A stretch of DNA of 64,000 nucleotides from CAYHPY01 sp964358485 (GCA_964358485.1 CAYHPY010000008.1:1-64000), one strand, 5' to 3'. Counted from the first letter of the stretch, positions 19,577-27,330 are shown. Translations and numbers: made by a program. Notes: generated by a model from the letters alone, not told the origin.

Positions 19577-20239
19577 TTAGTCCAGGAAGAGGAAGAAGTA
19601 CTGGAGGAAGTCGGAGAGGTCCAGGTTCTCCAGCCGGATGGCGACGGGGGCGCGGTTCATGTAACCCTCCACGGCTCCGCTCACCTTGTCGTATTTCAAG
19701 GACACCGGGGCGCGGTTGGCGTAGCCGGTCACCGTTCCTTCCTGCAAGTTGAACTGCAGGGAGAGGGGCGCCTGGTTGGAGTGGCCGGTGAGGGTCCCGT
19801 CCTTCCAGTTGCCGACCAGGGAGACGGGGCTCAGGTTGGCGCCGCCCTCAACCGAAAAGGCCTCGGGGGTCCAGGTGAAGGTCAGGTTGACCGGGCTGCG
19901 GTTGGCCCCGCCGAAGATGCGTTTCTCATCGTGGTCGATGCGGACGTCCACGGGGCTGCGGTTCATGCCGCCGGTGATGGCCCAGGCGCGGCGGTCAAAG
20001 CGAATGTCGACGGGAGCGCGGTTCATGGCTCCGGTGACGGTCCCGAAAGCGGGCCGGCGGGCGGCGGCGATGGGAGCGGACGGAGCAACCTGAGTTCCGA
20101 CGACAGCGGCGGGGGTGAAAGACTCCCCTGACAGGAGCTTCCATTGTCCCGCGGGGTCGCGGGTCCAATCCACGGACGGGGCGGCGAAAGTCGGAGTCGC
20201 GAGCGCGGCGAGCACGGCTACGGCCAGAACTTTCTTCAT
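19577..20239 (-). CDS. Secreted protein built of seven 20-residue GxxNRxPV repeats
   Basis: The ATG at 20239 (after GGGAGG with 8-base spacing) gives 220 residues starting MKKVLAVAVLAALATPTFA, a clear Sec signal peptide with an AxA-type cut near residue 20. Residues about 66-203 hold seven copies of G-x-x-N-(R/Q/L)-(A/S)-P-(V/L) followed by alternating hydrophobic and polar residues; spacing between the Asn residues is 20, 20, 22, 20, 20, 20. This looks like a beta-solenoid or beta-sandwich repeat. The tail ends in an aromatic run (FLQYFFLFLD). I do not recognise the family. It has its own TATAAT promoter and lies directly upstream of the LIC12162-type gene. Confidence 0.8.
   Translation of the reverse strand: MKKVLAVAVLAALATPTFAAPSVDWTRDPAGQWKLLSGESFTPAAVVGTQVAPSAPIAAARRPAFGTVTGAMNRAPVDIRFDRRAWAITGGMNRSPVDVRIDHDEKRIFGGANRSPVNLTFTWTPEAFSVEGGANLSPVSLVGNWKDGTLTGHSNQAPLSLQFNLQEGTVTGYANRAPVSLKYDKVSGAVEGYMNRAPVAIRLENLDLSDFLQYFFLFLD
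19625..20044 (-). repeat. Seven tandem coding repeats of about 60 bp
   Basis: Within the secreted repeat protein, seven units of about 60 bases (one of 66) encode the GxxNRxPV motif. The DNA copies differ while the Asn-Pro core is kept, so the array is old and held by selection rather than a recent slippage product. Confidence 0.8.
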
Positions 20240-20267
20240 GAGCAAGCCTCCCTTCCCAGGAACCTCT

Positions 20268-20273
20268 ATTATA
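20268..20273 (-). promoter_or_regulatory. -10 box (TATAAT) of the repeat-protein gene
   Basis: A perfect TATAAT on the minus strand lies about 29 bases before the ATG. A weak -35 (TTGGGA, 20289-20294) sits 15 bases upstream, overlapping a 7-bp stem (20286-20292 with 20300-20306). The gene probably starts its own transcript. Confidence 0.6.
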
Positions 20274-20322
20274 CCACGATTGGGCCCTTCCCAAGCCCCG
20301 GGAAGGTGTCAGGCTTTAAGTT

Positions 20323-20336
20323 ATTTAGCGCTAAAT
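20323..20336. other. 14-bp perfect palindrome at the end of the EamA gene
   Basis: ATTTAGCGCTAAAT is an exact palindrome that includes the stop codon of the EamA gene. It lies about 50 bases upstream of the repeat-protein -10 box, so it could be an operator or part of a transcript end. No function can be assigned. Confidence 0.35.
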
Positions 20337-21212
20337 GGGCAAGACTTCCTTCCGAGCCGCCTTGGCCAGGGAAACCTTGGACAATTCGGCGGCCACCATG
20401 GCGGCGAAAATCAGAGCCCCCCCGGCCGCCTTCTCCATGACGAAGATTTCGCCCCCCAGGGTCCAGGCGAAAATCGCCCCAAAAACGGGCTCCAAAGAGA
20501 ATATCAGGGACACTTTCACGGGATCGGTCTTTTTTTGGGCCAGCATTTGGATGTAGAACCCGGACAAGGTCGGCACGACCGCCAGAAAGCCGATCACCCA
20601 GGCCGCGCTCCGGGTGGAGACTCCCAGGGGATAGCCCATCGCCGAAGAAAACAGGAGGCAGGCCAGCCCGGTCATCCAGAATTGGTGGAAGGCGATCAGG
20701 ATCGGATCGGCGTCTTCCTTGACAAAGCGATCCGTGGCCAGCAAATGAGCGGCGTAGGCGACGGCGGAAAGTATAGTGAGGGCGTCCCCCCGGTTGAACT
20801 CCCTGGCCCCTCCGGTCAAAAGCCAGAGACCCGCCAGCGCCACAGCCACGGAAAACCACTGGGCGCGGGTCGGGGGGCGACGGAAGAAGATCAGCAGAAA
20901 CAGCGGCACGAAGAAAATGAAGAGCCCGGTGATGAACCCCGAGCTGGAGGCGGAGGTGTAAGCCAACCCCGCGGTCTGGGAAACATAAAGCGCCGCCAGC
21001 AGGGCCGCCAGGACCGCCCCCTCCTTGAGCAGAATCCACGGCTTGCGGCGCAACGCCACCCAGGGGAGGAGCAGGGCGGCCGACAGGAGAAAACGATGGG
21101 CCACCAGCGCCACCGGATGAACGCCCGCCAGGGCGTCCTTGATCATGTAGAAGGTGGCGCCCCAAACGGCGGCGCAGTAAAGAAGCCCGGCCTCGGCCAG
21201 CCGGGGGCTCAA
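20331..21212 (-). CDS. EamA/DMT-family membrane transporter
   Basis: The 293-residue product is hydrophobic with about ten membrane segments in two repeated halves, the DMT (RhaT/EamA) pattern: an early WGATFYMIKDAL, a central PPTRAQWFSVAVALAGLWLL and a late SLEPVFGAIFAWTLGGE. The substrate is unknown. I place the start at the TTG at 21212, which overlaps the folD-like stop as TTGA and gives MSPRLAEAGLLY. Open frame further upstream lies inside the folD-like gene and is not membrane-like. It is co-transcribed with the folD-like gene. Confidence 0.85.
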   Translation of the reverse strand: MSPRLAEAGLLYCAAVWGATFYMIKDALAGVHPVALVAHRFLLSAALLLPWVALRRKPWILLKEGAVLAALLAALYVSQTAGLAYTSASSSGFITGLFIFFVPLFLLIFFRRPPTRAQWFSVAVALAGLWLLTGGAREFNRGDALTILSAVAYAAHLLATDRFVKEDADPILIAFHQFWMTGLACLLFSSAMGYPLGVSTRSAAWVIGFLAVVPTLSGFYIQMLAQKKTDPVKVSLIFSLEPVFGAIFAWTLGGEIFVMEKAAGGALIFAAMVAAELSKVSLAKAARKEVLPI

Positions 21213-22078
21213 AGAGCCGCCGCGGGCAGGCGCTTCTGGTGGGCGCAGTAGACGAGGTTGACAAACATGATGGCCCGCGTGACCCGCCCGATCCGGTTGT
21301 CCGGGGCCGTGGCGTAGGAAGGACCGCCGAATCCGCCGGCGGGAAAATCGACGTTGCCCTGGTAGGAGATGTCCACGACCACCGCCCCCGGCTTGACCCA
21401 GGCGGGATTGAGGCGAAAGGCGGGGTCGGGCACGGCCGTGACCACGATGTCGGCGCGCCGGACGCATTCCTCCAGAACCGCGCGCGGGGTCTTGTCGTAG
21501 CACTTGACCACGGTGGCGCCCAGGTTCTCCAGCATCAACCCCAAGGGCTTTCCGACCCGCATGGAGTTGTTGACGATGGCGGCGAAGGCCCCCTCGACGC
21601 GGATCTCGGGGTAATGCTGGAGGGTCTTGATCACCGCCTTGGCCGTGGCGGGGACCACGCACTTGACCCCCAGGTCCTCGTCCAAAAAGCGCTTGTACTT
21701 GATCAGGTAGCCCAGATTCACGGAGTGCAGGCCTTCCACGTCCTTGCGCGGAGAAACCAGATCCATCACGTCCTCATCGTGAAATCGCGTGCCCAACGGA
21801 TAGAAGACCATGACCCCGGTCACCCCCGGATCGGCGTTCAACTCGGCCAAAGTTCGGCGCAGTTCAGCCTCCGAGTGCGGCTCCTCTTTGCGCGCCGCCA
21901 CGCCCAGGGCGGCGGCGTCCTTCAAGATCAGGTCCCGGTACTGGACCGAGGCGGCGTGGGCCTCCGGCCGGTAAAGCACGGTGGCCAGAACCGGCGGGGC
22001 CTCCAATTCCTTGATCAGACGCGCCGACAGATCCAGGAATTTTTGGGCGACGGCGCGGCAATCCAGGATGGCGGGCAT
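21209..22078 (-). CDS. Methylenetetrahydrofolate dehydrogenase, FolD superfamily, Mtd1-like
   Basis: The 289-residue protein has the FolD fold but altered active-site motifs. The catalytic Lys four places after the conserved Tyr (Tyr47) is Ile51, and the usual QLPLP is FYPLG (92-96). KDVDG is KDVEG and the cofactor loop is VNNSMRVGKPLG. These are the features of yeast Mtd1, a dehydrogenase that uses NAD+ and lacks cyclohydrolase activity. So it most likely oxidises 5,10-methylene-THF without acting as a cyclohydrolase. The TATAAT only 12 bases before the ATG implies a very short leader. EamA follows by a TTGA overlap. Confidence 0.8.
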   Translation of the reverse strand: MPAILDCRAVAQKFLDLSARLIKELEAPPVLATVLYRPEAHAASVQYRDLILKDAAALGVAARKEEPHSEAELRRTLAELNADPGVTGVMVFYPLGTRFHDEDVMDLVSPRKDVEGLHSVNLGYLIKYKRFLDEDLGVKCVVPATAKAVIKTLQHYPEIRVEGAFAAIVNNSMRVGKPLGLMLENLGATVVKCYDKTPRAVLEECVRRADIVVTAVPDPAFRLNPAWVKPGAVVVDISYQGNVDFPAGGFGGPSYATAPDNRIGRVTRAIMFVNLVYCAHQKRLPAAAL

Positions 22079-22089
22079 GGGCGGCAGGG

Positions 22090-22119
22090 ATTATACCGAG
22101 TTTGAGGGGGCGGCGTCAG
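22090..22119 (-). promoter_or_regulatory. Promoter of the folD-like gene
   Basis: Minus-strand TATAAT at 22090-22095 and CTGACG at 22114-22119, 18 bases apart. The predicted start of transcription is only about 5 bases before the ATG at 22078, so the mRNA would be almost leaderless. Confidence 0.6.
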
Positions 22120-22385
22120 GGGAGCGGGAACGCTTTCCACCAAAGCAGGGTGCCGGCGGCGATCCCCGCCAAAATCAGCCCGGGCGCCAACCCCTTCCTG
22201 CGCCGCGCCCACGCCGAGCCCGCCGCGCAGAGAAACGCGCCGCAGACAAAAATCCCGGAAGCCAACAACGGGGTCGTCTTATTGGCCGCGCTGGCGAAAG
22301 CCGCGGAGGATACAAGCAGGACGATCCCCGCGCTGAGGGCGGATTTTCCCGGGAACAGGCCTTCTTCCGGCTTTGATTCATCCAT
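22116..22385 (-). CDS. Small membrane protein of unknown function
   Basis: The ATG at 22385 gives 89 residues with three likely membrane segments (about 15-33, 38-56 and 66-84) separated by a basic loop RRRK. I do not recognise the family. The start overlaps the end of the VOC gene by 8 bases, so the two are probably one transcript. A longer upstream reading (to 22445) lies in the VOC gene and lacks a good start. Confidence 0.6.
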   Translation of the reverse strand: MDESKPEEGLFPGKSALSAGIVLLVSSAAFASAANKTTPLLASGIFVCGAFLCAAGSAWARRRKGLAPGLILAGIAAGTLLWWKAFPLP

Positions 22386-22740
22386 GGTCGATAAGCTCCA
22401 AGCGATTGCCGAACGGATCATCCACGAACACCCGCAGGCGGCCATCCAAAATATCGTCGGGCCCCGTGATCTGCCCGGCCGCGCGCATGCGCAGGATCAT
22501 TCCCTGCAAATTCTTCACCAGGAGCCCCGGATGCGCCTTGCGCGCGGGGCGAAAGTCCTTCTCGATGCCCAGGTGGAGCTTGACCTTGTCGGTCTCGAAC
22601 CAGACCCCCCCGTGGTCGGCGATCTCCGCGGGCTTTTTCTTCTCCGGGAGGCCCAAAAGCCCGTGGTAGAACGCGCGCGCCGCGTCTTCACGGCCCGCGG
22701 GCATGGCCAGCAGGACATGGTCCAGGCCGATGATGCTCAC
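22378..22740 (-). CDS. VOC-superfamily (glyoxalase/dioxygenase-like) protein
   Basis: The 120-residue protein has the VOC pattern: GLDHVLLAMPAGREDAARAFY at the start, a central VWFETDKVKLHLGI and the final FVDDPFGNRLELIDH. Metal ligands would be His8, the His in LHLGI (about residue 56) and the Glu in RLELI (about 116), so it may be an active metalloenzyme. The substrate is unknown. The GTG at 22740 has AAGGA about 10 bases upstream. A minus-strand TATACT at 22775-22780 is a plausible -10 box. Confidence 0.82.
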   Translation of the reverse strand: MSIIGLDHVLLAMPAGREDAARAFYHGLLGLPEKKKPAEIADHGGVWFETDKVKLHLGIEKDFRPARKAHPGLLVKNLQGMILRMRAAGQITGPDDILDGRLRVFVDDPFGNRLELIDHG

Positions 22741-22774
22741 GGGGCGGGGGTCCTTGGGAGGTTCATGCCTGGGT

Positions 22775-22856
22775 AGTATAGGTGGTTTCCCGGGGATTTT
22801 CCAGGGGAAATCCCGGAACGACTGTGTTCAAACACGGTCGCCCAGTTTCCTATACT
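22775..22856. promoter_or_regulatory. Divergent promoter region between the VOC gene and tlyA
   Basis: Two TATACT boxes face away from each other: minus strand at 22775-22780 for the VOC gene and plus strand at 22851-22856 for tlyA. The latter has TTCAAA at 22827-22832, 18 bases upstream. The plus-strand box ends 5 bases before the tlyA ATG, so tlyA mRNA should be leaderless. A short inverted repeat (GTGTT/AACAC) lies at the tlyA -35. Confidence 0.6.
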
Positions 22857-22861
22857 GCCCC

Positions 22862-23599
22862 ATGGCCGTCCGCCGCCTTCGTCTGGACATGCTCCTCGTG
22901 GAGAAAGGCCTTTTTTCCACCCGCTCCAAGGCCCAGGCCGCGGTGATGGCGGGACAGGTCCTGGTGGACGGCGAGCCCCAGAGCAAGGCCGGCTCCCTCA
23001 TAAAAGAAGACGCCGTCCTGGCTTTAGCCGCCCAGGCCTGCCCCTATGTCTCGCGCGGCGGACTCAAATTGGCCGCGGCCCTGGACGCCTTTCAGGTCAA
23101 GGTCGAAGGCGCGGTGTGCCTGGACGCGGGCGCCTCGACCGGCGGCTTCACGGATTGCCTGCTCCAACATGGCGCGGCCAAGGTCTACGCGGTGGATGTC
23201 GGCCACGGACAACTGGAAGCCAAGATCAGGAACGATCCCCGCGTGGTTTGGCGGGAAGGCTTTGACGCCCGGAAGCTGGAGGCTCGGCTCTTCACGCCCC
23301 GGCCGCGGCTGGGGGTGATCGATGTCTCCTTTATATCCGTGACCAGGGTCCTCCCGTCCGTGGTCGCCTGCCTGGAGGCCCCGTTTGAAATCCTGGCCCT
23401 GGTCAAACCTCAATTCGAGGTGGGCCCCAAGAAGGCTCCCAAGGGTGTCGTGCGGGAGGAGGCTTACCGGCTGGAGGCCGTGGATTTGGTCCGAAAGTCC
23501 CTGGCAACGCTCCCTGTCCGAGAGGAGGGGCTCTTGGCGTGTCCGATCCATGGGCCGAAAGGCAACGTGGAATATTTCCTGCATCTGGCCTCCCGGTAA
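22862..23599 (+). CDS. tlyA: TlyA-family rRNA 2'-O-methyltransferase
   Basis: The 245-residue protein has an N-terminal S4 domain (about 4-65, RLDMLLVEKGLFSTRSKAQ), then VSRGGLKLAAALDAF, the SAM-binding CLDAGASTGGFTDCLLQ, VDVSFISV-type VIDVSFIS and LVKPQFEVG. TlyA enzymes methylate cytidines in 16S and/or 23S rRNA, although they were first called haemolysins. The ATG at 22862 starts immediately at the homology. A longer in-frame extension to 22703 overlaps the divergent gene and was rejected. Confidence 0.9.
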   Translation: MAVRRLRLDMLLVEKGLFSTRSKAQAAVMAGQVLVDGEPQSKAGSLIKEDAVLALAAQACPYVSRGGLKLAAALDAFQVKVEGAVCLDAGASTGGFTDCLLQHGAAKVYAVDVGHGQLEAKIRNDPRVVWREGFDARKLEARLFTPRPRLGVIDVSFISVTRVLPSVVACLEAPFEILALVKPQFEVGPKKAPKGVVREEAYRLEAVDLVRKSLATLPVREEGLLACPIHGPKGNVEYFLHLASR

Positions 23600-23653
23600 C
23601 GCGTCAAAGAAATCTCCACCCAAATTATGAAAAACCTTTCTCCGACCTATTCT

Positions 23654-23685
23654 ATTTTTCGAAAAATGATGGCGCCATCATTTTT
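23654..23685 (+). terminator. Overlapping palindromes with T-run, probable tlyA terminator
   Basis: Bases 23662-23685 form a perfect 24-base palindrome (arms AAAAATGATGGC) ending in TTTTT, like a bidirectional intrinsic terminator. A second 14-base palindrome (23654-23667, ATTTTTCGAAAAAT) shares one arm with it, so two mutually exclusive hairpins are possible. The block lies directly upstream of the next -10 box and could also be an operator. Confidence 0.6.
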
Positions 23686-23686
23686 G

Positions 23687-23692
23687 TATAGT
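23687..23692 (+). promoter_or_regulatory. -10 box (TATAGT) of the polysaccharide operon
   Basis: TATAGT ends 6 bases before the ATG of the cupin gene, giving a leaderless or near-leaderless transcript. The -35 position falls within the palindromes at 23654-23685, so a protein bound there would block the promoter. Confidence 0.5.
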
Positions 23693-23698
23693 GGGGTG

Positions 23699-24085
23699 AT
23701 GAAAAAGACGGACGTTCTCATCCCCCTGGAGGCTCCCCTGCTGGACGCCCGGGGATTCATCCAGCCGCTCCTGGAGCGGCAGATGAAAAGCGCCCTCTTG
23801 ATCAGTTCCGTCAAAGGCGCGGTCCGGGCCAACCATTATCACAAGACGGACTGGCACTACTGCTACGTGCTCAAGGGGGCCATCGAGTATTACCATCGTC
23901 CCTTCGGCGCCAAGGGCAAACCGAAATTCCTGCTGGTGAAGGCCGGGCAGATGGTGTTCACGCCGCCGATGGTCGAGCACGCCATGAAGTTCTCCAGCGC
24001 GACCGATTTTCTCACCCTCTCCCGCAACGCCCGGGACCAAAAGGCGTACGAAAAAGATGTGATCCGGGTGAACCTGCTCCCATGA
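23699..24085 (+). CDS. Cupin-fold protein, FdtA/sugar 3,4-ketoisomerase-like or epimerase-like
   Basis: The 128-residue single-cupin protein has RGFIQPLL, ANHYHKTDWHYCYVLKG (His-x-His metal or active-site motif) and FTPPMVEHAMKF. This small cupin type is found among sugar 3,4-ketoisomerases and WxcM-like proteins of surface-sugar loci and handles dTDP- or UDP-linked keto sugars. The specific reaction is not readable. It is the first gene of an operon continuing as C-methyltransferase, epimerase/dehydratase and Gfo/Idh (ATGA overlap with the next gene). Confidence 0.75.
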   Translation: MKKTDVLIPLEAPLLDARGFIQPLLERQMKSALLISSVKGAVRANHYHKTDWHYCYVLKGAIEYYHRPFGAKGKPKFLLVKAGQMVFTPPMVEHAMKFSSATDFLTLSRNARDQKAYEKDVIRVNLLP

Positions 24086-25335
24086 CCGCCCCCAAGACCC
24101 TTTGCCGCGGCCGGGCCGATTGCCGCCTGTGCGGACGGATGGGACTGCAGCACGTGTTCTCGCTCCAGCCGACGCCGCCGGCCAACGCCTTCGTGACGGC
24201 CGATAAAAAGGATGAAAAGCAACAAACCTTTCCGCTGGATTTGTATTTCTGCGAGTCCTGCTATCACCTGCAATTACGGGACGTGGTGGACCCGGCGGTC
24301 TTGTTCGAGAACTATGTTTATGTCTCGGGGACCTCGCCGGTTTTTATAAAACATTTTGAAGAATACGCGGACGAAATAACAAAAAGATTCCAGCCCGCCG
24401 CCGGCGGGCTGGTCGTAGACATCGGCTCCAACGACGGAACCCTTCTGCGTTTTTTTCAAAAGAAAGGAAACAAAGTTCTGGGAATTGATCCCGCCAAAAA
24501 AATCGCCGCCGAGGCTAGCGCCTCGGGTGTAGAGACCTGGCCCGCGTTCTTCGACCCGGCCCTGGCCAAAAAGATCGTCGCCGAGCGCGGGCCGGCCGCG
24601 GTGGTGACGGCCAACAACGTGTTCGCCCACGCCGACGACTTGAAAGGCTTCGCCGAGGGCGTCCGGGAGCTTTTGGCCCCCGATGGGGTGTTCGTCTTCG
24701 AGGTGTCCTACCTGGCCGACGTGATCTCCAAGACTTTATTCGACACGATCTATCACGAGCACGTGGCCTACCATTCCCTCAAGCCCCTGCGCGGTTTCTT
24801 CGCCTCCCGGGGCCTGGAGTTGATCGCGGCGGTCCGCGTGGACAGCCACGGGGGCTCCCTGCGGGGGATGGTCCAACGGCGCGGGGGGCCGCGCAAGATC
24901 GAGGAATCGGTGGCGGCCCTGATCCGGGAAGAGGAGGCCATGGGCCTGGACAAGGCCGAGACCTTCCGCGAATTCGCCAAAAAGATCGGCGCCCTCAAGG
25001 AGCGGCTGGGCGACATCCTCAGAAAACTCAAGATGGAAGGCAAATCCCTGGTGGGCTTCGGAGCTCCGGCCAAGGCCACAACCCTTATGCACCACTTCGG
25101 GCTGGGACCGGATTTGATCGACTTCATCGTGGATGACAGCCCATGGAAACAGGGCCTGCTCAGCCCCGGGCTGCACATTCCCGTGGTCCCTTCCGCGGAG
25201 CTTTACAAGCGGGAGCCGGACGCCGTCCTGGTCCTGGCCTGGAATTTCGCGGACTCGATCATCGCCAAGCACAAGGCCTACGGCGACGCGGGCGGAAAAT
25301 TCATCGTCCCCCTGCCGGAGATTCGGATTGTCTAA
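24082..25335 (+). CDS. NovU/TylCIII-type sugar C-methyltransferase (copy 1)
   Basis: The 417-residue protein has the three-part layout of nucleotide-sugar C-methyltransferases: an N-terminal zinc site (Cys14, Cys17, Cys57, Cys60), a SAM domain with VDIGSNDGTLL (about 110-120) and TANNVFAHADDL, and a C-terminal region with FDTIYHEHVAYHSL, SHGGSLR and a second Rossmann-like GFGAPAKATTL. Such enzymes add a methyl group to C3 or C5 of a 4-keto sugar, producing branched sugars. It overlaps the cupin stop (ATGA) and its end overlaps the epimerase start by 8 bases. A paralogue is at 44128-45393, also next to an epimerase. Confidence 0.87.
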   Translation: MTAPKTLCRGRADCRLCGRMGLQHVFSLQPTPPANAFVTADKKDEKQQTFPLDLYFCESCYHLQLRDVVDPAVLFENYVYVSGTSPVFIKHFEEYADEITKRFQPAAGGLVVDIGSNDGTLLRFFQKKGNKVLGIDPAKKIAAEASASGVETWPAFFDPALAKKIVAERGPAAVVTANNVFAHADDLKGFAEGVRELLAPDGVFVFEVSYLADVISKTLFDTIYHEHVAYHSLKPLRGFFASRGLELIAAVRVDSHGGSLRGMVQRRGGPRKIEESVAALIREEEAMGLDKAETFREFAKKIGALKERLGDILRKLKMEGKSLVGFGAPAKATTLMHHFGLGPDLIDFIVDDSPWKQGLLSPGLHIPVVPSAELYKREPDAVLVLAWNFADSIIAKHKAYGDAGGKFIVPLPEIRIV

Positions 25336-26398
25336 GCCCGCCGCCCCGTTCCTGCTGGAATCCGACGTGGCCGAGATCGTGGCGTCGGCCGGAGAGTCCG
25401 TCCGGGCCTTCGAAGGCAAAACCGTCCTCCTCGCCGGGGGCCGGGGCTTTTTGGGCCGCTATTTCTCGGCGGCCTTCGCCCACCTCAACGCCCGGGTCTT
25501 TAAAAAGCCCTGCAAGGTCCTGGTCCTGGACAACCTCATCACCGCCGGGAAGGCCGGCGCCCTCAAGGAGGCCGACCGGCACACGCGCTTTTTGCCGCAC
25601 AACGTGATCAAGCCCTTCAAGAGCCGGGAGAAGGTGGACTTCGTCCTGCAGGCGGCCGGGATCGCCAGCCCGTATTATTACCGCGCCTATCCCCTGGAAA
25701 CCCTGGAGGTGGCCATCGCCGGGACCAAGAACATGCTGGAGCTGGCCAAGGAGCACCGGGCGCGCCTGCTCTTCTTCAGCTCGAGCGAAATATACGGAGA
25801 TCCCGATCCCCGCCACGTCCCGACGCCCGAATCCTACCGCGGCAACGTCTCCTGCCACGGCCCGCGCGCCTGCTACGACGAGTCCAAGCGCCTGGGAGAA
25901 ACGCTCTGCTGCGTCTATCACGTAAAATTCGGGACCGCGGCCCTCATGGTCCGGCCCTTCAACGTCTACGGCCCAGGCATGCAGCAGGCCGACTACCGGG
26001 TCCTGCCGAATTTCGCCTCGCGCATCGTCACCCGGACGCCCGTCCAAGTCTACGGCTCCGGGCGCCAAACCCGGACCTTCTGCTACGTCTCCGACGCCAT
26101 CGCGGGCTTTTTGCGCGCCCTGGTCCTGGGCGGGCCGGGGGAGGCCTACAACATCGGCAACCCCGTGCCGGAAATCTCCATGCTGGAGCTGGTGAAGCGC
26201 TCCGAGAAAGTCCTGGGGCGCAAGATCGCGCACAAGGTCACGGAGTACCCGGACTCCTACCCGGCCGACGAGCCCAACCGCCGCTGTCCCGACATCACCA
26301 AGGCGCGCCTCCAATTGGGCTACGAGCCCAAGGTGTCCCTTGAGGAGGGCCTGGGCCGTTTCTACCGTTGGGCCGAGGCCACCTACACGGCAAAATGA
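25328..26398 (+). CDS. NAD-dependent epimerase/dehydratase, UDP-xylose synthase-like
   Basis: The 356-residue extended SDR protein has the NAD loop GGRGFLG (37-43), SSSEIYGD (151-158), the catalytic pair Tyr183-Lys187 in CYDESKR, and RPFNVYGPGM. The CYDExKR setting is typical of UDP-glucuronate decarboxylases and close relatives, but an N-terminal extension of about 30 residues and C-terminal differences leave the substrate open. I chose the TTG at 25328, which overlaps the methyltransferase stop by 8 bases. The preceding frame reads through that gene. Its product is probably the keto sugar used by the adjacent methyltransferase and Gfo/Idh. Confidence 0.8.
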   Translation: MSKPAAPFLLESDVAEIVASAGESVRAFEGKTVLLAGGRGFLGRYFSAAFAHLNARVFKKPCKVLVLDNLITAGKAGALKEADRHTRFLPHNVIKPFKSREKVDFVLQAAGIASPYYYRAYPLETLEVAIAGTKNMLELAKEHRARLLFFSSSEIYGDPDPRHVPTPESYRGNVSCHGPRACYDESKRLGETLCCVYHVKFGTAALMVRPFNVYGPGMQQADYRVLPNFASRIVTRTPVQVYGSGRQTRTFCYVSDAIAGFLRALVLGGPGEAYNIGNPVPEISMLELVKRSEKVLGRKIAHKVTEYPDSYPADEPNRRCPDITKARLQLGYEPKVSLEEGLGRFYRWAEATYTAK

Positions 26399-27330
26399 GC
26401 GACTTCCGCCTGGGCCTGATCGGCGCGGGCCCTTGGGGGCGGCGGTGCATCGCCACCATCTCGCGCCTGCCGGGGGTGGTTCTCGCCCGAGTGGCCAGCA
26501 AGAATCCCGAGACCGCCTCCCTGGTGGGCCCGGACTGCAAGCTTTCCCCGACCTGGGAATCGGTGGCCTTCGCCCGCGACCTGGACGGGATCATGATCGC
26601 CACCCCGGGCCCCACGCATGCGGCCATCACGCGGGCGGCCATCGCCGGGAACCTTCCCGCCTTCGTGGAGAAACCGCTCACCCAGGATCCATCCCAAGCC
26701 ATGGAGATCCTGGACCTGGCCCGCCGCCGCCGCGGATTGGTCATGGTGGACCACATTTTTCTCTTTCACTCCGGCTACGAGGAAATAAAAAAACGCCTGC
26801 CCGCGCTGGGGCCGGTCCGCCGGATGATCAGCTCCGGGGGAAACCGCGGCCCCTTCCGCGCCGGGACCTCCCCGCTCTGGGACTACGGACCCCACGACGT
26901 GAGCGTGGCGCTGGACCTCATGGGCGACGCCTCCGTTTCCATACAGGCCGTCCGGGAAAAATCCGAAACCGTGCCCGCGGGGCTGGGCGAAAACTTCAAA
27001 TTGGAAATGACCTTCGGTAGCGGCGCCCGGGCCGAGTCTCGGATCGGAAACCTGTTTCCCGCGCGCGAACGGCGTTTTGAATTCCACTTCAGCGGACGCG
27101 CCCTGGTTTTGGACGACGGCCCCAAAACCCTGGCCCTGCATCCCCTCGGCCCGGGCGGGCAATTGGGGCCCGGCGAAAACCTGCCGATCTCGCCCGAGCT
27201 TCCGCTGGACCGCGCAATCAAAGCCTTCGTCGCCGCGGTCCGCTCCGGAGAAAAGGATCTCTCCGGCCTCAAGCTCGGGGTGGACGTCGTGGCCCTCCTG
27301 TCGGAATGCGAACGGCAGCTCGGCCGCTAG
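26395..27330 (+). CDS. Gfo/Idh/MocA-family sugar oxidoreductase
   Basis: The 311-residue protein has an N-terminal Rossmann motif LIGAGPWGRRCI (about 8-18), then IATPGPTHAAITRAAI and the family's FVEKPLTQD with the catalytic Lys. The C-terminal domain contains GNRGPFR and DYGPHDVSVALDLMG. Members oxidise or reduce a sugar hydroxyl or keto group with NAD(P). The start ATG overlaps the epimerase stop as ATGA. The run cupin-methyltransferase-epimerase-Gfo/Idh therefore looks like a complete route to a modified nucleotide sugar. Confidence 0.85.
   Translation: MSDFRLGLIGAGPWGRRCIATISRLPGVVLARVASKNPETASLVGPDCKLSPTWESVAFARDLDGIMIATPGPTHAAITRAAIAGNLPAFVEKPLTQDPSQAMEILDLARRRRGLVMVDHIFLFHSGYEEIKKRLPALGPVRRMISSGGNRGPFRAGTSPLWDYGPHDVSVALDLMGDASVSIQAVREKSETVPAGLGENFKLEMTFGSGARAESRIGNLFPARERRFEFHFSGRALVLDDGPKTLALHPLGPGGQLGPGENLPISPELPLDRAIKAFVAAVRSGEKDLSGLKLGVDVVALLSECERQLGR

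Noticed and set aside
19625..20044. The 60-bp tandem repeats as a CRISPR array.
   Set aside because: The repeats are diverged, in frame and coding, with no unique spacers and no cas genes nearby.
20323..20336. The ATTTAGCGCTAAAT palindrome as a defined operator.
   Set aside because: It partly coincides with the end of a coding sequence and lies outside the -35/-10 region; listed only as a palindrome.
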